NCBI RefSeq assembly: GCF_000263195.1
Contig: NC_018748.1
Coordinates: 4,526,001-4,590,000 of the forward strand
Origin: Emticicia oligotrophica DSM 17448
GTDB lineage: Bacteria > Bacteroidota > Bacteroidia > Cytophagales > Spirosomataceae
Direction of reading: 5' to 3'
DNA length: 64,000 nucleotides
This document shows positions 37,901 through 45,098 of this stretch, one piece after another (positions within the stretch are counted from its first letter, which is position 1; each line of letters opens with the position of its first letter). Both the position numbers and the translations under genes were made by a program. Under the pieces are notes generated by a model, which saw only the letters and a program-made list of their open reading frames with translations, was not told the DNA's origin and did no database searches.

Positions 37901-38659
37901 GACAGAATCGAATTCCTTTTCAGAGTAAAAATCAGGTTTATCGGCACTTTTTGGGGCAAATTGGGTTACTTTTGGACCTTTAACAAAGGCAACATTATCT
38001 TTATAAGCTGAAACTATATCGTTTGGATTGGTTTCAGAAGTCTTTTTAATTAGCTTGAATAAAGACGAGGATTTGGTTTCGCCATCAATGATAAATGTAC
38101 CATTGAAGATTTTATGACGACAGTGTTCAGAATTAACCTGAGAAAATCCAAAAACTTCAGAATCAGTTAATTTTCTACCTAATTTTTGTGAAAGATTATT
38201 AAGGTAAGTTACTTCTTCACCACTTAAAGCTAAACCTTCTTGTTTATTATAAGCCTCAATATCATCAATTTCAATGATTGGTTCAGGCTTAATGTTAATT
38301 GTGTAGATAGATTGATTTAATTGCGAATATTTTTGCGAAAGCATTGGGTCGAAATCGCTAAAATCAACTTCAATTGCTTTGAATTCTTCAATTCTGATGA
38401 TTCCATTGATACCCATATTTTGGGTAATTTCTACGGCATTTGTACTCCAAGGAGTAATCATCGCAGCACGAGGGCCAACAAAATAGTCGTTTAATGATGC
38501 ATCACTATTGTTAACTATTGTGTATTTGTGTTCTAATTGACTGTTAAAGAGCCAAAGTAGTTTTTTGATGTCTTCATTTGAAAGGTTGTTTTGCGTTTGT
38601 ACCGCATATACAATGTCAGATTGATTTGCATTCTGATGGTTTCCGAAGAAATGAATCAT
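34961..38659 (-). CDS. purL: Phosphoribosylformylglycinamidine synthase, large form
   Basis: This 1232-residue enzyme catalyses the fourth step of purine synthesis, converting FGAR and glutamine to FGAM. It is the large single-chain form: an N-terminal PurS-like part, two synthase halves (FSQVNSEHCRHK, FNGAATGSGGEIRD) and a C-terminal glutamine amidotransferase domain with the nucleophile cysteine in GICNGCQLLMEL (near residue 1080) and a terminal PHIERSTFPW. No separate purQ or purS is therefore needed. It is divergent from mtaB, with a predicted -7 box 37 nt upstream and a strong terminator. Confidence 0.98.
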   Translation of the reverse strand: MIHFFGNHQNANQSDIVYAVQTQNNLSNEDIKKLLWLFNSQLEHKYTIVNNSDASLNDYFVGPRAAMITPWSTNAVEITQNMGINGIIRIEEFKAIEVDFSDFDPMLSQKYSQLNQSIYTINIKPEPIIEIDDIEAYNKQEGLALSGEEVTYLNNLSQKLGRKLTDSEVFGFSQVNSEHCRHKIFNGTFIIDGETKSSSLFKLIKKTSETNPNDIVSAYKDNVAFVKGPKVTQFAPKSADKPDFYSEKEFDSVISLKAETHNFPTTVEPFNGAATGSGGEIRDRLAGGIGALPLAGTAVYMTSYSRLEETRPWEKGMAERKWLYQTPMDILIKASNGASDFGNKFGQPLITGSVLTFEHEEDARKLGFDKVIMMAGGIGYGKESQAKKLKPSVGDKIVVLGGENYRIGMGGAAVSSADTGAFGSGIELNAIQRSNPEMQKRAANAIRGLVESDENPIVSIHDHGAGGHLNCLSELVEETGGLIDLDKLPVGDPTLSAKEIIGNESQERMGLVIGEKDIETLKRVAERERSPMYEVGEITGNHRFTFESKSTGAKPMDFAISDMFGSSPKFIMDDKKVERSYAGLNYSVTEIPNYLNQVLQLEAVACKDWLTNKVDRCVGGRVAKQQCAGPLQLPLNNVGVMALDFKGKEGIATSIGHSPLTALIDPVAGSRNAIAEALSNIVFAPLKDGLKSVSLSANWMWACKNEGEDARLYEAVEGCSNFAIELGINIPTGKDSLSMKQKYPNEEVIAPGTVIISAGGNCSDISKVVEPVLKRNGGNIYYLNLSNDSFKLGGSSLAQVLNKIGNEVPTVNDATYFKKAFDLFQNLIKEGKINAGHDIGSGGLITTLLEMCFADNNLATNIDLTVLNEKDSVKTLFNENIAIVFQADTTIESDFEKNGILIQKIGSVIESSNISIKNFEDSFSFSIAQLRDTWFKTSFLLDSKQTQNGVSAERYKNYKNQPLRYNFPTQFDGKKPSIDSSKPRPKAAIIREKGSNSEREMANAMYLAGFDVKDVHMTDLISGRETLEDIQFIGAVGGFSNSDVLGSAKGWAGAFLYNEKANTAIKNFFKREDTLSVGICNGCQLLMELELINPEHEIHGKLHHNNSYKHESIFTSVTIQKNNSIMLSTLEGATLGVWVSHGEGKFSLPYSEDKYNIVGKYGYSEYPANPNGSDYNTAMMCDKTGRHLVMMPHIERSTFPWNWAHYPDHRNDEVSPWLEAFVNARKWIERNK

Positions 38660-38696
38660 TTTTGTGCTATTTTGTATGTAGAAGGTTTTGAAAACG

Positions 38697-38704
38697 CAAA
38701 ATTA
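38697..38704 (-). promoter_or_regulatory. Predicted -7 box for purL
   Basis: The minus strand reads TAATTTTG (TAnnTTTG), 37 nt upstream of the purL ATG. Confidence 0.4.
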
Positions 38705-38811
38705 ATTGAATTAAGCGAAGAAAGCGAGAAATAAAACATTTGAAAAATTCAAAAAGTAATAATTAAAGATAGTTTATATTTCTTCTTGAAATAATCCAGT
38801 TCTTTTTTTGG

Positions 38812-38838
38812 GAAGACTTAGCTTCAAGCGAAGGCTTC
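38812..38838. repeat. Hairpin repeat copy (imperfect)
   Basis: GAAGACTTAGCTT (38812-38824) is nearly complementary to AAGCGAAGGCTTC (38826-38838), with two mismatches. It shares its core with the copies at 1892-1924 and 38931-38963. Confidence 0.55.
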
Positions 38839-38907
38839 TTTAATATTTATTTTTTTGTTATTTAATTGAAAATTAGTTTTTCTACTGAAAACGAACTGTT
38901 TTTTAGC

Positions 38908-38915
38908 TAACTTTG
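38908..38915 (+). promoter_or_regulatory. Predicted -7 box for mtaB
   Basis: TAACTTTG matches TAnnTTTG exactly, 61 nt upstream of the mtaB ATG. The predicted leader RNA would carry the hairpin at 38931-38963. Confidence 0.4.
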
Positions 38916-38930
38916 TAGTTTTAATGGGAA

Positions 38931-38963
38931 AAGGAGGTCTTCGCTTCAAGCGGAGACTTCCTT
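38931..38963 (+). repeat. Hairpin repeat in the mtaB leader
   Basis: AAGGAGGTCTTCGC pairs with GCGGAGACTTCCTT over 14 bp including two G-T pairs, around a TTCAA loop. The left arm contains a perfect AAGGAGG, but no start codon lies at the right distance from it. The hairpin ends 13 nt before the mtaB ATG and could affect its translation. Confidence 0.55.
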
Positions 38964-38976
38964 AATTATCGAAAAT

Positions 38977-40308
38977 ATGAAGAAAGTAGCTTTTTATACA
39001 TTGGGTTGTAAATTAAATTATTCTGAAACCTCAACGATTGGACGTATGTTTGAAGGTCGTGGTTATCAGAAAGTTGAATTCAATGAAAAACCTGATATTT
39101 TCATTATAAATACTTGTTCGGTAACCGAAAATGCTGACAAGAAATGCAAAAAAATTGTTAAAGAAGCTAACAGAATCAATCCTGATGGATATGTGGCTAT
39201 TATTGGGTGTTATGCTCAATTAAAACCTCAAGAAATTTCAGAAATCGAAGGGGTAGATGCTGTTTTAGGAGCAGCAGAAAAGTTTAGATTAGTAGATTTG
39301 TTGGGAGATTTTGTGAAATCCCCCAAACAGTCAAATGATAAAGCGATTGTTTTTAATTCAAATATTGAAGAGGCAATAGATTATCATACGTCTTATTCAT
39401 TAAATGACCGTACAAGAACATTTCTTAAAGTTCAAGATGGTTGTGACTACCCTTGCTCATATTGCACTATTCCATTGGCAAGAGGCAAAAGTCGTTCGGA
39501 TTCTATTGCTAATGTAGTGAAAGCAGCCAAAGAAATTGCCGAAAGTGGAGTCAAAGAAATTGTTTTAACAGGTGTAAATATCGGTGATTTTGGGCTTCAA
39601 AATGGTGTAAGAGTTGAAACTTTCTTTGATTTGATTAAAGAATTAGATGAAGTTGAAGGAATTGAACGATTCCGAATTTCAAGTATAGAACCTAATTTAT
39701 TGACCGATGAAATTATTGAATTTGTGTCTAAATCTAAACGATTTGTACCTCATTTTCATATTCCATTACAATCTGGTTCAAATAAGGTTTTAAGTCATAT
39801 GAAACGTAGATACAAAAGAGAACTCTATGTTGAACGAGTAAATAAAATCAAAGAATTAATGCCAGATTGTTGTATTGGTGTTGATGTAATTGTTGGGCAT
39901 CCAGGTGAAACTGAAGAACTTTTCTTGGAAACTTATAACTTTTTGAATGAATTGAATATAAGTTATTTACACGTATTTACTTATTCAGAAAGACCTAAGA
40001 CACACGCATTATCAATAAAACCAAGTGTGCCACAAGGAAAAAGAGCTGAGCGTTCGAAAATGCTGCATATATTGTCAGACAAAAAGAAAAGATTTTTCTA
40101 TGAAGGGCAATTAGGTAAATCGTTTTCTGTCTTATTTGAAGAAGATATTGAAGATGGACAAATGCATGGCTGGACAGAAAATTATGTTAGAGTTACTGCC
40201 AAATATGACCCCATGCTAATCAATGAAACTAAACAAGTGAAACTTACTTCTATAAATGATAAAATGTTGGTTGAGGTTGAAGAAGTTGAAGAGTTTGTTG
40301 TTCATTAA
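38977..40308 (+). CDS. mtaB: tRNA t6A37 methylthiotransferase MtaB
   Basis: This 443-residue radical SAM enzyme adds a methylthio group to t6A at position 37 of tRNAs reading ANN codons. The N-terminal domain has three cysteines (LGCKLN, NTCSVTE, IGCYAQ) for the auxiliary cluster, the radical SAM motif CDYPCSYCTIPLARG lies near residue 153, and a TRAM-type domain closes the protein. The start of the sequence and the CSYCTIP signature favour MtaB over MiaB or RimO. The convergent neighbour encodes a Sua5/TsaC protein that makes the t6A precursor. Confidence 0.95.
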   Translation: MKKVAFYTLGCKLNYSETSTIGRMFEGRGYQKVEFNEKPDIFIINTCSVTENADKKCKKIVKEANRINPDGYVAIIGCYAQLKPQEISEIEGVDAVLGAAEKFRLVDLLGDFVKSPKQSNDKAIVFNSNIEEAIDYHTSYSLNDRTRTFLKVQDGCDYPCSYCTIPLARGKSRSDSIANVVKAAKEIAESGVKEIVLTGVNIGDFGLQNGVRVETFFDLIKELDEVEGIERFRISSIEPNLLTDEIIEFVSKSKRFVPHFHIPLQSGSNKVLSHMKRRYKRELYVERVNKIKELMPDCCIGVDVIVGHPGETEELFLETYNFLNELNISYLHVFTYSERPKTHALSIKPSVPQGKRAERSKMLHILSDKKKRFFYEGQLGKSFSVLFEEDIEDGQMHGWTENYVRVTAKYDPMLINETKQVKLTSINDKMLVEVEEVEEFVVH

Positions 40309-40316
40309 AATCATTT

Positions 40317-40358
40317 TTGAATTCATGGTTTTGTATGTTAGACCATGAATTCAATTTT
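40317..40358. terminator. Bidirectional terminator between mtaB and the Sua5/TsaC gene
   Basis: A perfect 13-bp stem (40317-40329 with 40342-40354) with a 12-nt loop and TTTT behind it lies between the convergent genes, 8 nt after the mtaB stop. Confidence 0.75.
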
Positions 40359-40986
40359 AGAGAAATTCACTTAAATCTCCTACACCTTCACGTATTACTT
40401 CAAAATCATCATCTACTGCTAAAACTACTGTTGATGGTTCAAGGCCACACCATCCTCCATCAATTATCATATCTACCTTATCAGCATTTTGCGAATAAAT
40501 GACTTCAATTTCATTAGGATATTCCTGTATATCATCAATGTCATCTTTTACTGAGGTTGTGATGATTGGATTTCCCAACATTTCAATAATTTTTAATGGA
40601 ATTTCATGGTCAGGAATTCTTATTCCAATTGTTTTTCGCTTAGTTTGAAGCGTTTTGGGTAAATCGCTGGTAGCAGGTAGGATGAAGGTAAATGGGCCGG
40701 GAAGAGCTCTTTTTAATAATCTAAAAGTATTATTTGAAACTTTCGCATAGGTTGAAATATTACTTAAATCATGACAAACAATTGAAAAATTATTGTGTTG
40801 CAGCTTAATACCTTTAATTTTACTTAATTTTTCAACGGCTTTTGTATTAAAAATATCGCATCCCATTGAATATACCGTATCAGTAGGGTATATAATAATT
40901 CCACCATTTTTTAGGCATTCTACTACTCGAATCAATTTTCTTTCGTCTAAATTCCCAGGATAAAGTTCAATTATTTCAGCACTCAT
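40357..40986 (-). CDS. L-threonylcarbamoyladenylate synthase (Sua5/YciO/TsaC)
   Basis: This 209-residue protein has the YrdC-domain signature NGGIIIYPTDTVYSMGCD and IKGI, the ALPGPFTFILPA segment, and KTIGIRIPDHEI. Family members make L-threonylcarbamoyl-AMP, the precursor of t6A in tRNA. It lacks the extra C-terminal Sua5 domain, so it is of TsaC/YciO length; YciO-type paralogues of different function cannot be excluded. It lies directly opposite mtaB, whose product modifies t6A further. Confidence 0.88.
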   Translation of the reverse strand: MSAEIIELYPGNLDERKLIRVVECLKNGGIIIYPTDTVYSMGCDIFNTKAVEKLSKIKGIKLQHNNFSIVCHDLSNISTYAKVSNNTFRLLKRALPGPFTFILPATSDLPKTLQTKRKTIGIRIPDHEIPLKIIEMLGNPIITTSVKDDIDDIQEYPNEIEVIYSQNADKVDMIIDGGWCGLEPSTVVLAVDDDFEVIREGVGDLSEFL

Positions 40987-40990
40987 ACTA

Positions 40991-41025
40991 CATTAAAAAA
41001 AAACCTCCCCAAAATTTGAGGAGGG
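40991..41025 (-). terminator. Terminator after the M20 amidohydrolase gene
   Basis: A GC-rich stem (41004-41010 with 41018-41024, one mismatch) is followed on the minus strand by nine T's, 11 nt after the stop. Confidence 0.8.
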
Positions 41026-41035
41026 TGTATTAAAA

Positions 41036-42379
41036 TTACTTTTTAGCTTTTTTAACTGGAGTCTGATTATTTTTTGGAGCATTCATATCCATGTAATCAA
41101 CAGTTAGATGTGCTAATGATTTTACACCTAATGTAAAACCAGATTCATCAATATAAAAATCTGGAGTATGATGAGGAGCTGGCGTTGTACTGCCTTTTGG
41201 TTTGCCACCTAAGAAAAAGAAAAATCCAGGTACTTTTTGTTGAAAGAAACTAAAATCTTCTGCCCCAGTTTGTACTGGTTGAACCTTAACATTCTCTTTT
41301 CCAGCAACTGCTTCAATTGAACCAATCATTTTTTCAGTTAATGCAGGGTCATTATAAGTAACAGGATAACCTGTATCAATCGTCACATCTGCTTTTGCAC
41401 CTGCACTTTCAGCAATATTTGTAGCAATTTCTTTGATTCTGCGATGTACTAAGTCACGTTGTTCTGTACCAAAAGTTCTGATTGTACCTATCATATCAAG
41501 GTTTTCAGAAATGATATTTTGACGAATTCCACCATGAATTGCTCCAACAGTAACAATAGCAGGGTTTTCTGTGATATTTACATTGCGGCTAACAATTGTT
41601 TGTAAACCCATAACTATTTGAGAGGCTGTTACGATAGGGTCGATTCCAGACCATGGATTGGCACCGTGAGTTTGTTTACCTAGTATTTTAATACCCAATT
41701 GGTCAACAGCGGCCATGGTAGCACCCGGACGGTAACCAATTGTTCCTACTTCAGTAACCGAACTGATGTGTAAGCCAAAAACAGCATCTACTTTCGGGTT
41801 TTCCATTACACCCTCCATTACCATCAATTCTGCACCTGATTTACCATTTTTTAATAGTTTTGGGTCATAAACTCCTTCTTCAGCTGGTTGAAATAAAAAT
41901 TTCACGGTACCTGAAAGATCGCTCTTCATTGAAGATAAAACCTCAGCTACACCCATAAGAATGGCTACATGTGAATCATGTCCACAAGCATGCATAACAC
42001 CAGTCTTTTGACCATTGTAAACCGTATTTACAGTAGATTTAAAAGGGATATCAACTCTTTCTGTAACAGGAAGTCCATCCATATCAGCACGTAAAGCTAC
42101 TACTGGTCCCGGCTTACCGCCTTTTAAAATACCTACAACACCAGTTACTGCAACGTTTTCTTGTACTTCAATGCCTAAAGAACGAAGATGCTCTGCTACA
42201 ATTTTAGCAGTTCGAGTTTCCATATTACCTAATTCAGGGTTTTGGTGGAAATCTCTTCGCCACGCAATTACTTTCTTCTCAATCGCATCTGCTCCAGAAT
42301 TAATTTTTGGTTTAAGGGCTGATTGCCCAAATGTAAGGCCATATGAAATACACAAGGCCGTGGTTAGGATTTTTTTCAT
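41036..42379 (-). CDS. Exported M20 family amidohydrolase
   Basis: This 447-residue protein has a signal peptide (about 1-19, ending LTFGQ) and the M20D amidohydrolase pattern: WRRDFHQNPELG near the start, ALRADMDGLPV, and HACGHDSHVAI with the metal-bridging residues, plus PAEEGVYD with the catalytic glutamate. Relatives release amino acids from N-acyl or hippurate-type conjugates. A short lysine-rich tail (PVKKAKK) ends the protein. It has a predicted -7 box and a strong terminator, so it is a single-gene unit. The true substrate cannot be read from sequence. Confidence 0.92.
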   Translation of the reverse strand: MKKILTTALCISYGLTFGQSALKPKINSGADAIEKKVIAWRRDFHQNPELGNMETRTAKIVAEHLRSLGIEVQENVAVTGVVGILKGGKPGPVVALRADMDGLPVTERVDIPFKSTVNTVYNGQKTGVMHACGHDSHVAILMGVAEVLSSMKSDLSGTVKFLFQPAEEGVYDPKLLKNGKSGAELMVMEGVMENPKVDAVFGLHISSVTEVGTIGYRPGATMAAVDQLGIKILGKQTHGANPWSGIDPIVTASQIVMGLQTIVSRNVNITENPAIVTVGAIHGGIRQNIISENLDMIGTIRTFGTEQRDLVHRRIKEIATNIAESAGAKADVTIDTGYPVTYNDPALTEKMIGSIEAVAGKENVKVQPVQTGAEDFSFFQQKVPGFFFFLGGKPKGSTTPAPHHTPDFYIDESGFTLGVKSLAHLTVDYMDMNAPKNNQTPVKKAKK

Positions 42380-42405
42380 TATAGTTTATATTAGTTTAGC
42401 TTGCT

Positions 42406-42413
42406 CAAAAGTA
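42406..42413 (-). promoter_or_regulatory. Predicted -7 box for the M20 amidohydrolase gene
   Basis: The minus strand reads TACTTTTG (TAnnTTTG), 27 nt upstream of the ATG. Confidence 0.4.
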
Positions 42414-42496
42414 ATGAAAATTAGCGTTTTATCTAAAGGAACACTAAAATTTACAAAACTTTAATGTTTATTTTAATGTACGTTTCCTAATTTGAT

Positions 42497-43825
42497 TTAC
42501 TCAAAAAAAACTAAGTTTTCTTGAGATGATATTTTTTTGTATTCAGCGAAAAGTTGTTTGGCAGAATTTAAACCTTTTGGTCCGTAAGCCATTAAACAAA
42601 CAGTTCCACCACTGCCACCACCAGTTATTTTCGCACCATAAATACCATTTTCAGGTCCATAATTTCGAGCCATTGAAACAATTTTATCAGTCATTTCATT
42701 GCCTAAACCACAATTATTATAGCTCTCATGAGCTTGATACATCAACTCTCCTAAAATTGGTAATATTTCTTCGTAATTAGCTTCAGACAACGATTTTAAT
42801 AATTGTTTGAATGAATTTACACGATAATTTTCATAGATAGGATGCTTAGTGCATGCTTTGATATTATAGAACGAATCTGGTTTTATCACAGATAGTTTAT
42901 CTGTAACTACGCCAAAGTCATGTATAAAATCTTTACCATACATTGAATTTAGGCTTCGGGCAAAGTCTGATTCAAACTTTGATGGACTTATATTACTCAA
43001 AAAACCATTAAATGGTAATTCTTTGGAGTTAGAAGTTTCTAATTGTTTTTTGGTAATACCTAACTTTTGGGCGATAATTGAATATCCCATAAAGGCGGCA
43101 GTTCGAACTTCACCATAAGAGGCTCCGCTTACTGCATGTTTTACGCCACTATCAATGCCGAAGAAATGTAAATTTTCTGGGATTTCAACCAATTCATGAA
43201 GGACATCAGGTTGACACAAAATTGGAAGTAAATTGTTTGTATTTCCAAAATAAGAAGCTAATTGGTCCATTAACCCACATGGTGCACCAACAACAAGGTT
43301 TTCGGCCATTTGAGCAAATCTTGGAAGTTCAGTTCCAACAAGTTCAATTTTATATAGTTCTGTTAATGCTTTTAAAGTTGCTACCTCCAATGCTGCCGAG
43401 GAAGATACTCCTTTGCCAACGGGTACATCTGATTGAACTAAAATATCAAGTCCTCCAAGTTTGATTTTTTTCTCATTGCAAAGAACTAGATAACAACCGA
43501 TTATGTAAGAAGCCCAATCTCCACCTTCAATATTTTTTAGGTATGACTTTGCCGACTCATAATCAGTAGGAAGCTCATCCAGGTCGATGTAAAGCTCATT
43601 TTTAGAATTTAGATTTAAAGTCTTTATGTGTAGTTGATTGTAATTCCTTATGGTAATCGTTACTGTTGCTTTTTGAGCAATAGATTTTTGTAAAACCAAA
43701 GAGCCGGAATAATCAGCAATTCCACCAATCACATCCATTCTGCCAGGTGAACTTGCTTGTACTAAATTTTGATTTGGACCAAAAAACTTTAATAACGTAC
43801 TATTGGAATCTGAATTTACCTTCAT
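42497..43825 (-). CDS. GHMP sugar kinase, L-arabinokinase/galactokinase-like
   Basis: This 442-residue GHMP kinase has the ATP-loop VPVGKGVSSSAALEV and the C-terminal ITGGGSGGTVC motif. The substrate motif near the N-terminus reads SPGRMDVIGGIADYSGSLVLQ-like, whereas galactokinases carry an IGEHTDYN motif. The GGIADYSGS form is what I recall from the kinase domain of plant L-arabinokinase, so the sugar is probably not simply galactose. It likely makes a sugar 1-phosphate for salvage. Promoter unclear: the preceding 62 nt hold the thiolase terminator. Confidence 0.85.
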   Translation of the reverse strand: MKVNSDSNSTLLKFFGPNQNLVQASSPGRMDVIGGIADYSGSLVLQKSIAQKATVTITIRNYNQLHIKTLNLNSKNELYIDLDELPTDYESAKSYLKNIEGGDWASYIIGCYLVLCNEKKIKLGGLDILVQSDVPVGKGVSSSAALEVATLKALTELYKIELVGTELPRFAQMAENLVVGAPCGLMDQLASYFGNTNNLLPILCQPDVLHELVEIPENLHFFGIDSGVKHAVSGASYGEVRTAAFMGYSIIAQKLGITKKQLETSNSKELPFNGFLSNISPSKFESDFARSLNSMYGKDFIHDFGVVTDKLSVIKPDSFYNIKACTKHPIYENYRVNSFKQLLKSLSEANYEEILPILGELMYQAHESYNNCGLGNEMTDKIVSMARNYGPENGIYGAKITGGGSGGTVCLMAYGPKGLNSAKQLFAEYKKISSQENLVFFE

Positions 43826-43835
43826 TTTAATAGAA

Positions 43836-43869
43836 AAACCTTACAGAAATTAAATATTCTGCAAGGTTT
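43836..43869 (-). terminator. Terminator after the thiolase gene
   Basis: A 13-bp stem with one mismatch (43836-43848 with 43857-43869) is followed on the minus strand by TT and T-rich sequence. It lies 19 nt after the thiolase stop and just before the GHMP kinase ATG. Confidence 0.7.
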
Positions 43870-43887
43870 AAATTTTGTTTATAAATA

Positions 43888-45066
43888 TCAAATTTTTTCG
43901 ATAATAATGGCACTAGCTCCACCACCGCCATTACAAATCGCAGCCATACCATATTTACCGTTGTTTTGTGCCAAAACATTTACCAATGTAGTAATGATTC
44001 TTGCACCTGAACAACCAAGTGGGTGGCCTAAAGAAACAGCTCCACCATAAATATTTAATTTGGCATGGTCAATTCCAAAATGCTTGGCAAACGCCATTGG
44101 TACTACGGCAAATGCTTCGTTTACTTCAAAGAAATCTATATCATTGATAGTTAGTCCTGCTCTTTTTAATGCTTTTTCTGCCGCAATAATTGGTGCCGTA
44201 GTAAACCATTCTGGTTCATGTTCACCATCAGCATAAGCAATAATTTTAGCAATTGGTTTTAGATTATTTTGTTCAACTGCATTACTTGAGGCTAAAACTA
44301 AGGCCGCTGCACCATCGTTAATGGTAGAAGCATTGGCTGCTGTGACAGTTCCATCTTTAGTAAAAACAGGTCGGAGCGTTGGAATTTTATCAAAATTCAC
44401 ATTTTTATATTCTTCATCCTCTGCAATTACTTTTACATTGCCTTTTCTATCAACTACCTCAACAGGGACAATTTCATTTGTAAAATTACCGTTTACCGAC
44501 GCAGAAGCTGAACGTTTGTAAGATTGAATCGCAAAAGCATCTTGTTCTTCACGTGTAATTTCAAAGCTGGTTGCGGTAGCATCGGCAAAACAACCCATTG
44601 CTTTGTTGTCATAAACATTGGTCAGGCCATCCTTAGCTAATCCATCTATTAATTCGCCATTTCCGTAACCGTATCCATAACGTGCTTTAGCTAAGTAGAA
44701 TGGAATTTGAGACATACTTTCCATACCACCTGCGACAACAATATCGTTTTGCCCTAGTTCGATAGATTGACTACCAAACATAACTGACTTCATACCAGAT
44801 GCACAAACTTTGTTTATAGTGGTAACATTGGTTTTATTGCTTAAACCTGCACCTAAAGTCGCTTGTCTGGCAGGTGCTTGCCCCACATTTGCCTGACATA
44901 CATTTCCAAATAAGACTTCTTCAACCTGATTTGGAGCTATGCCAGCTTTTTCTACTGCTGCCTTTATTGCGGTTGCTCCTAATTGAGGAGCACTTACGCT
45001 AGATAACGAACCACCAAAGCTTCCAATTGGTGTACGTACTGCTGAAATGATGAATGTTTGTTGCAC
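43888..45066 (-). CDS. Acetyl-CoA acetyltransferase (thiolase)
   Basis: This 392-residue thiolase has the nucleophile cysteine in NKVCASGMKS near residue 90, the NEAFAVV motif, the GHPLGCSGAR histidine and a terminal CNGGGGASA with the second cysteine. It condenses two acetyl-CoA or cleaves 3-ketoacyl-CoA in the cytoplasm. No other fatty-acid oxidation or polyhydroxyalkanoate gene is adjacent; the MFS transporter gene ends 32 nt upstream on the same strand, so they may be co-transcribed by position only. Confidence 0.93.
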   Translation of the reverse strand: MQQTFIISAVRTPIGSFGGSLSSVSAPQLGATAIKAAVEKAGIAPNQVEEVLFGNVCQANVGQAPARQATLGAGLSNKTNVTTINKVCASGMKSVMFGSQSIELGQNDIVVAGGMESMSQIPFYLAKARYGYGYGNGELIDGLAKDGLTNVYDNKAMGCFADATATSFEITREEQDAFAIQSYKRSASASVNGNFTNEIVPVEVVDRKGNVKVIAEDEEYKNVNFDKIPTLRPVFTKDGTVTAANASTINDGAAALVLASSNAVEQNNLKPIAKIIAYADGEHEPEWFTTAPIIAAEKALKRAGLTINDIDFFEVNEAFAVVPMAFAKHFGIDHAKLNIYGGAVSLGHPLGCSGARIITTLVNVLAQNNGKYGMAAICNGGGGASAIIIEKI

Positions 45067-45098
45067 TTTTTATTTGGTTTTATAAATTGATGATGCGA

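Larger units (their letters stand above)
38660..38976. promoter_or_regulatory. Divergent purL/mtaB promoter region with two hairpin repeats
   Basis: This 317-nt gap between divergent genes holds a -7 box for each direction (38697-38704 minus, 38908-38915 plus) and two copies of a hairpin repeat (38812-38838, 38931-38963). I see no open frame or RNA gene that I can name. Because both genes are transcribed outward, the hairpins cannot be ordinary gene terminators. Confidence 0.5.

Noticed and set aside
38812-38838. Hairpin considered as a transcription terminator
   Set aside because: Both flanking genes are transcribed away from it, so no gene ends here; it fits the dispersed repeat better.
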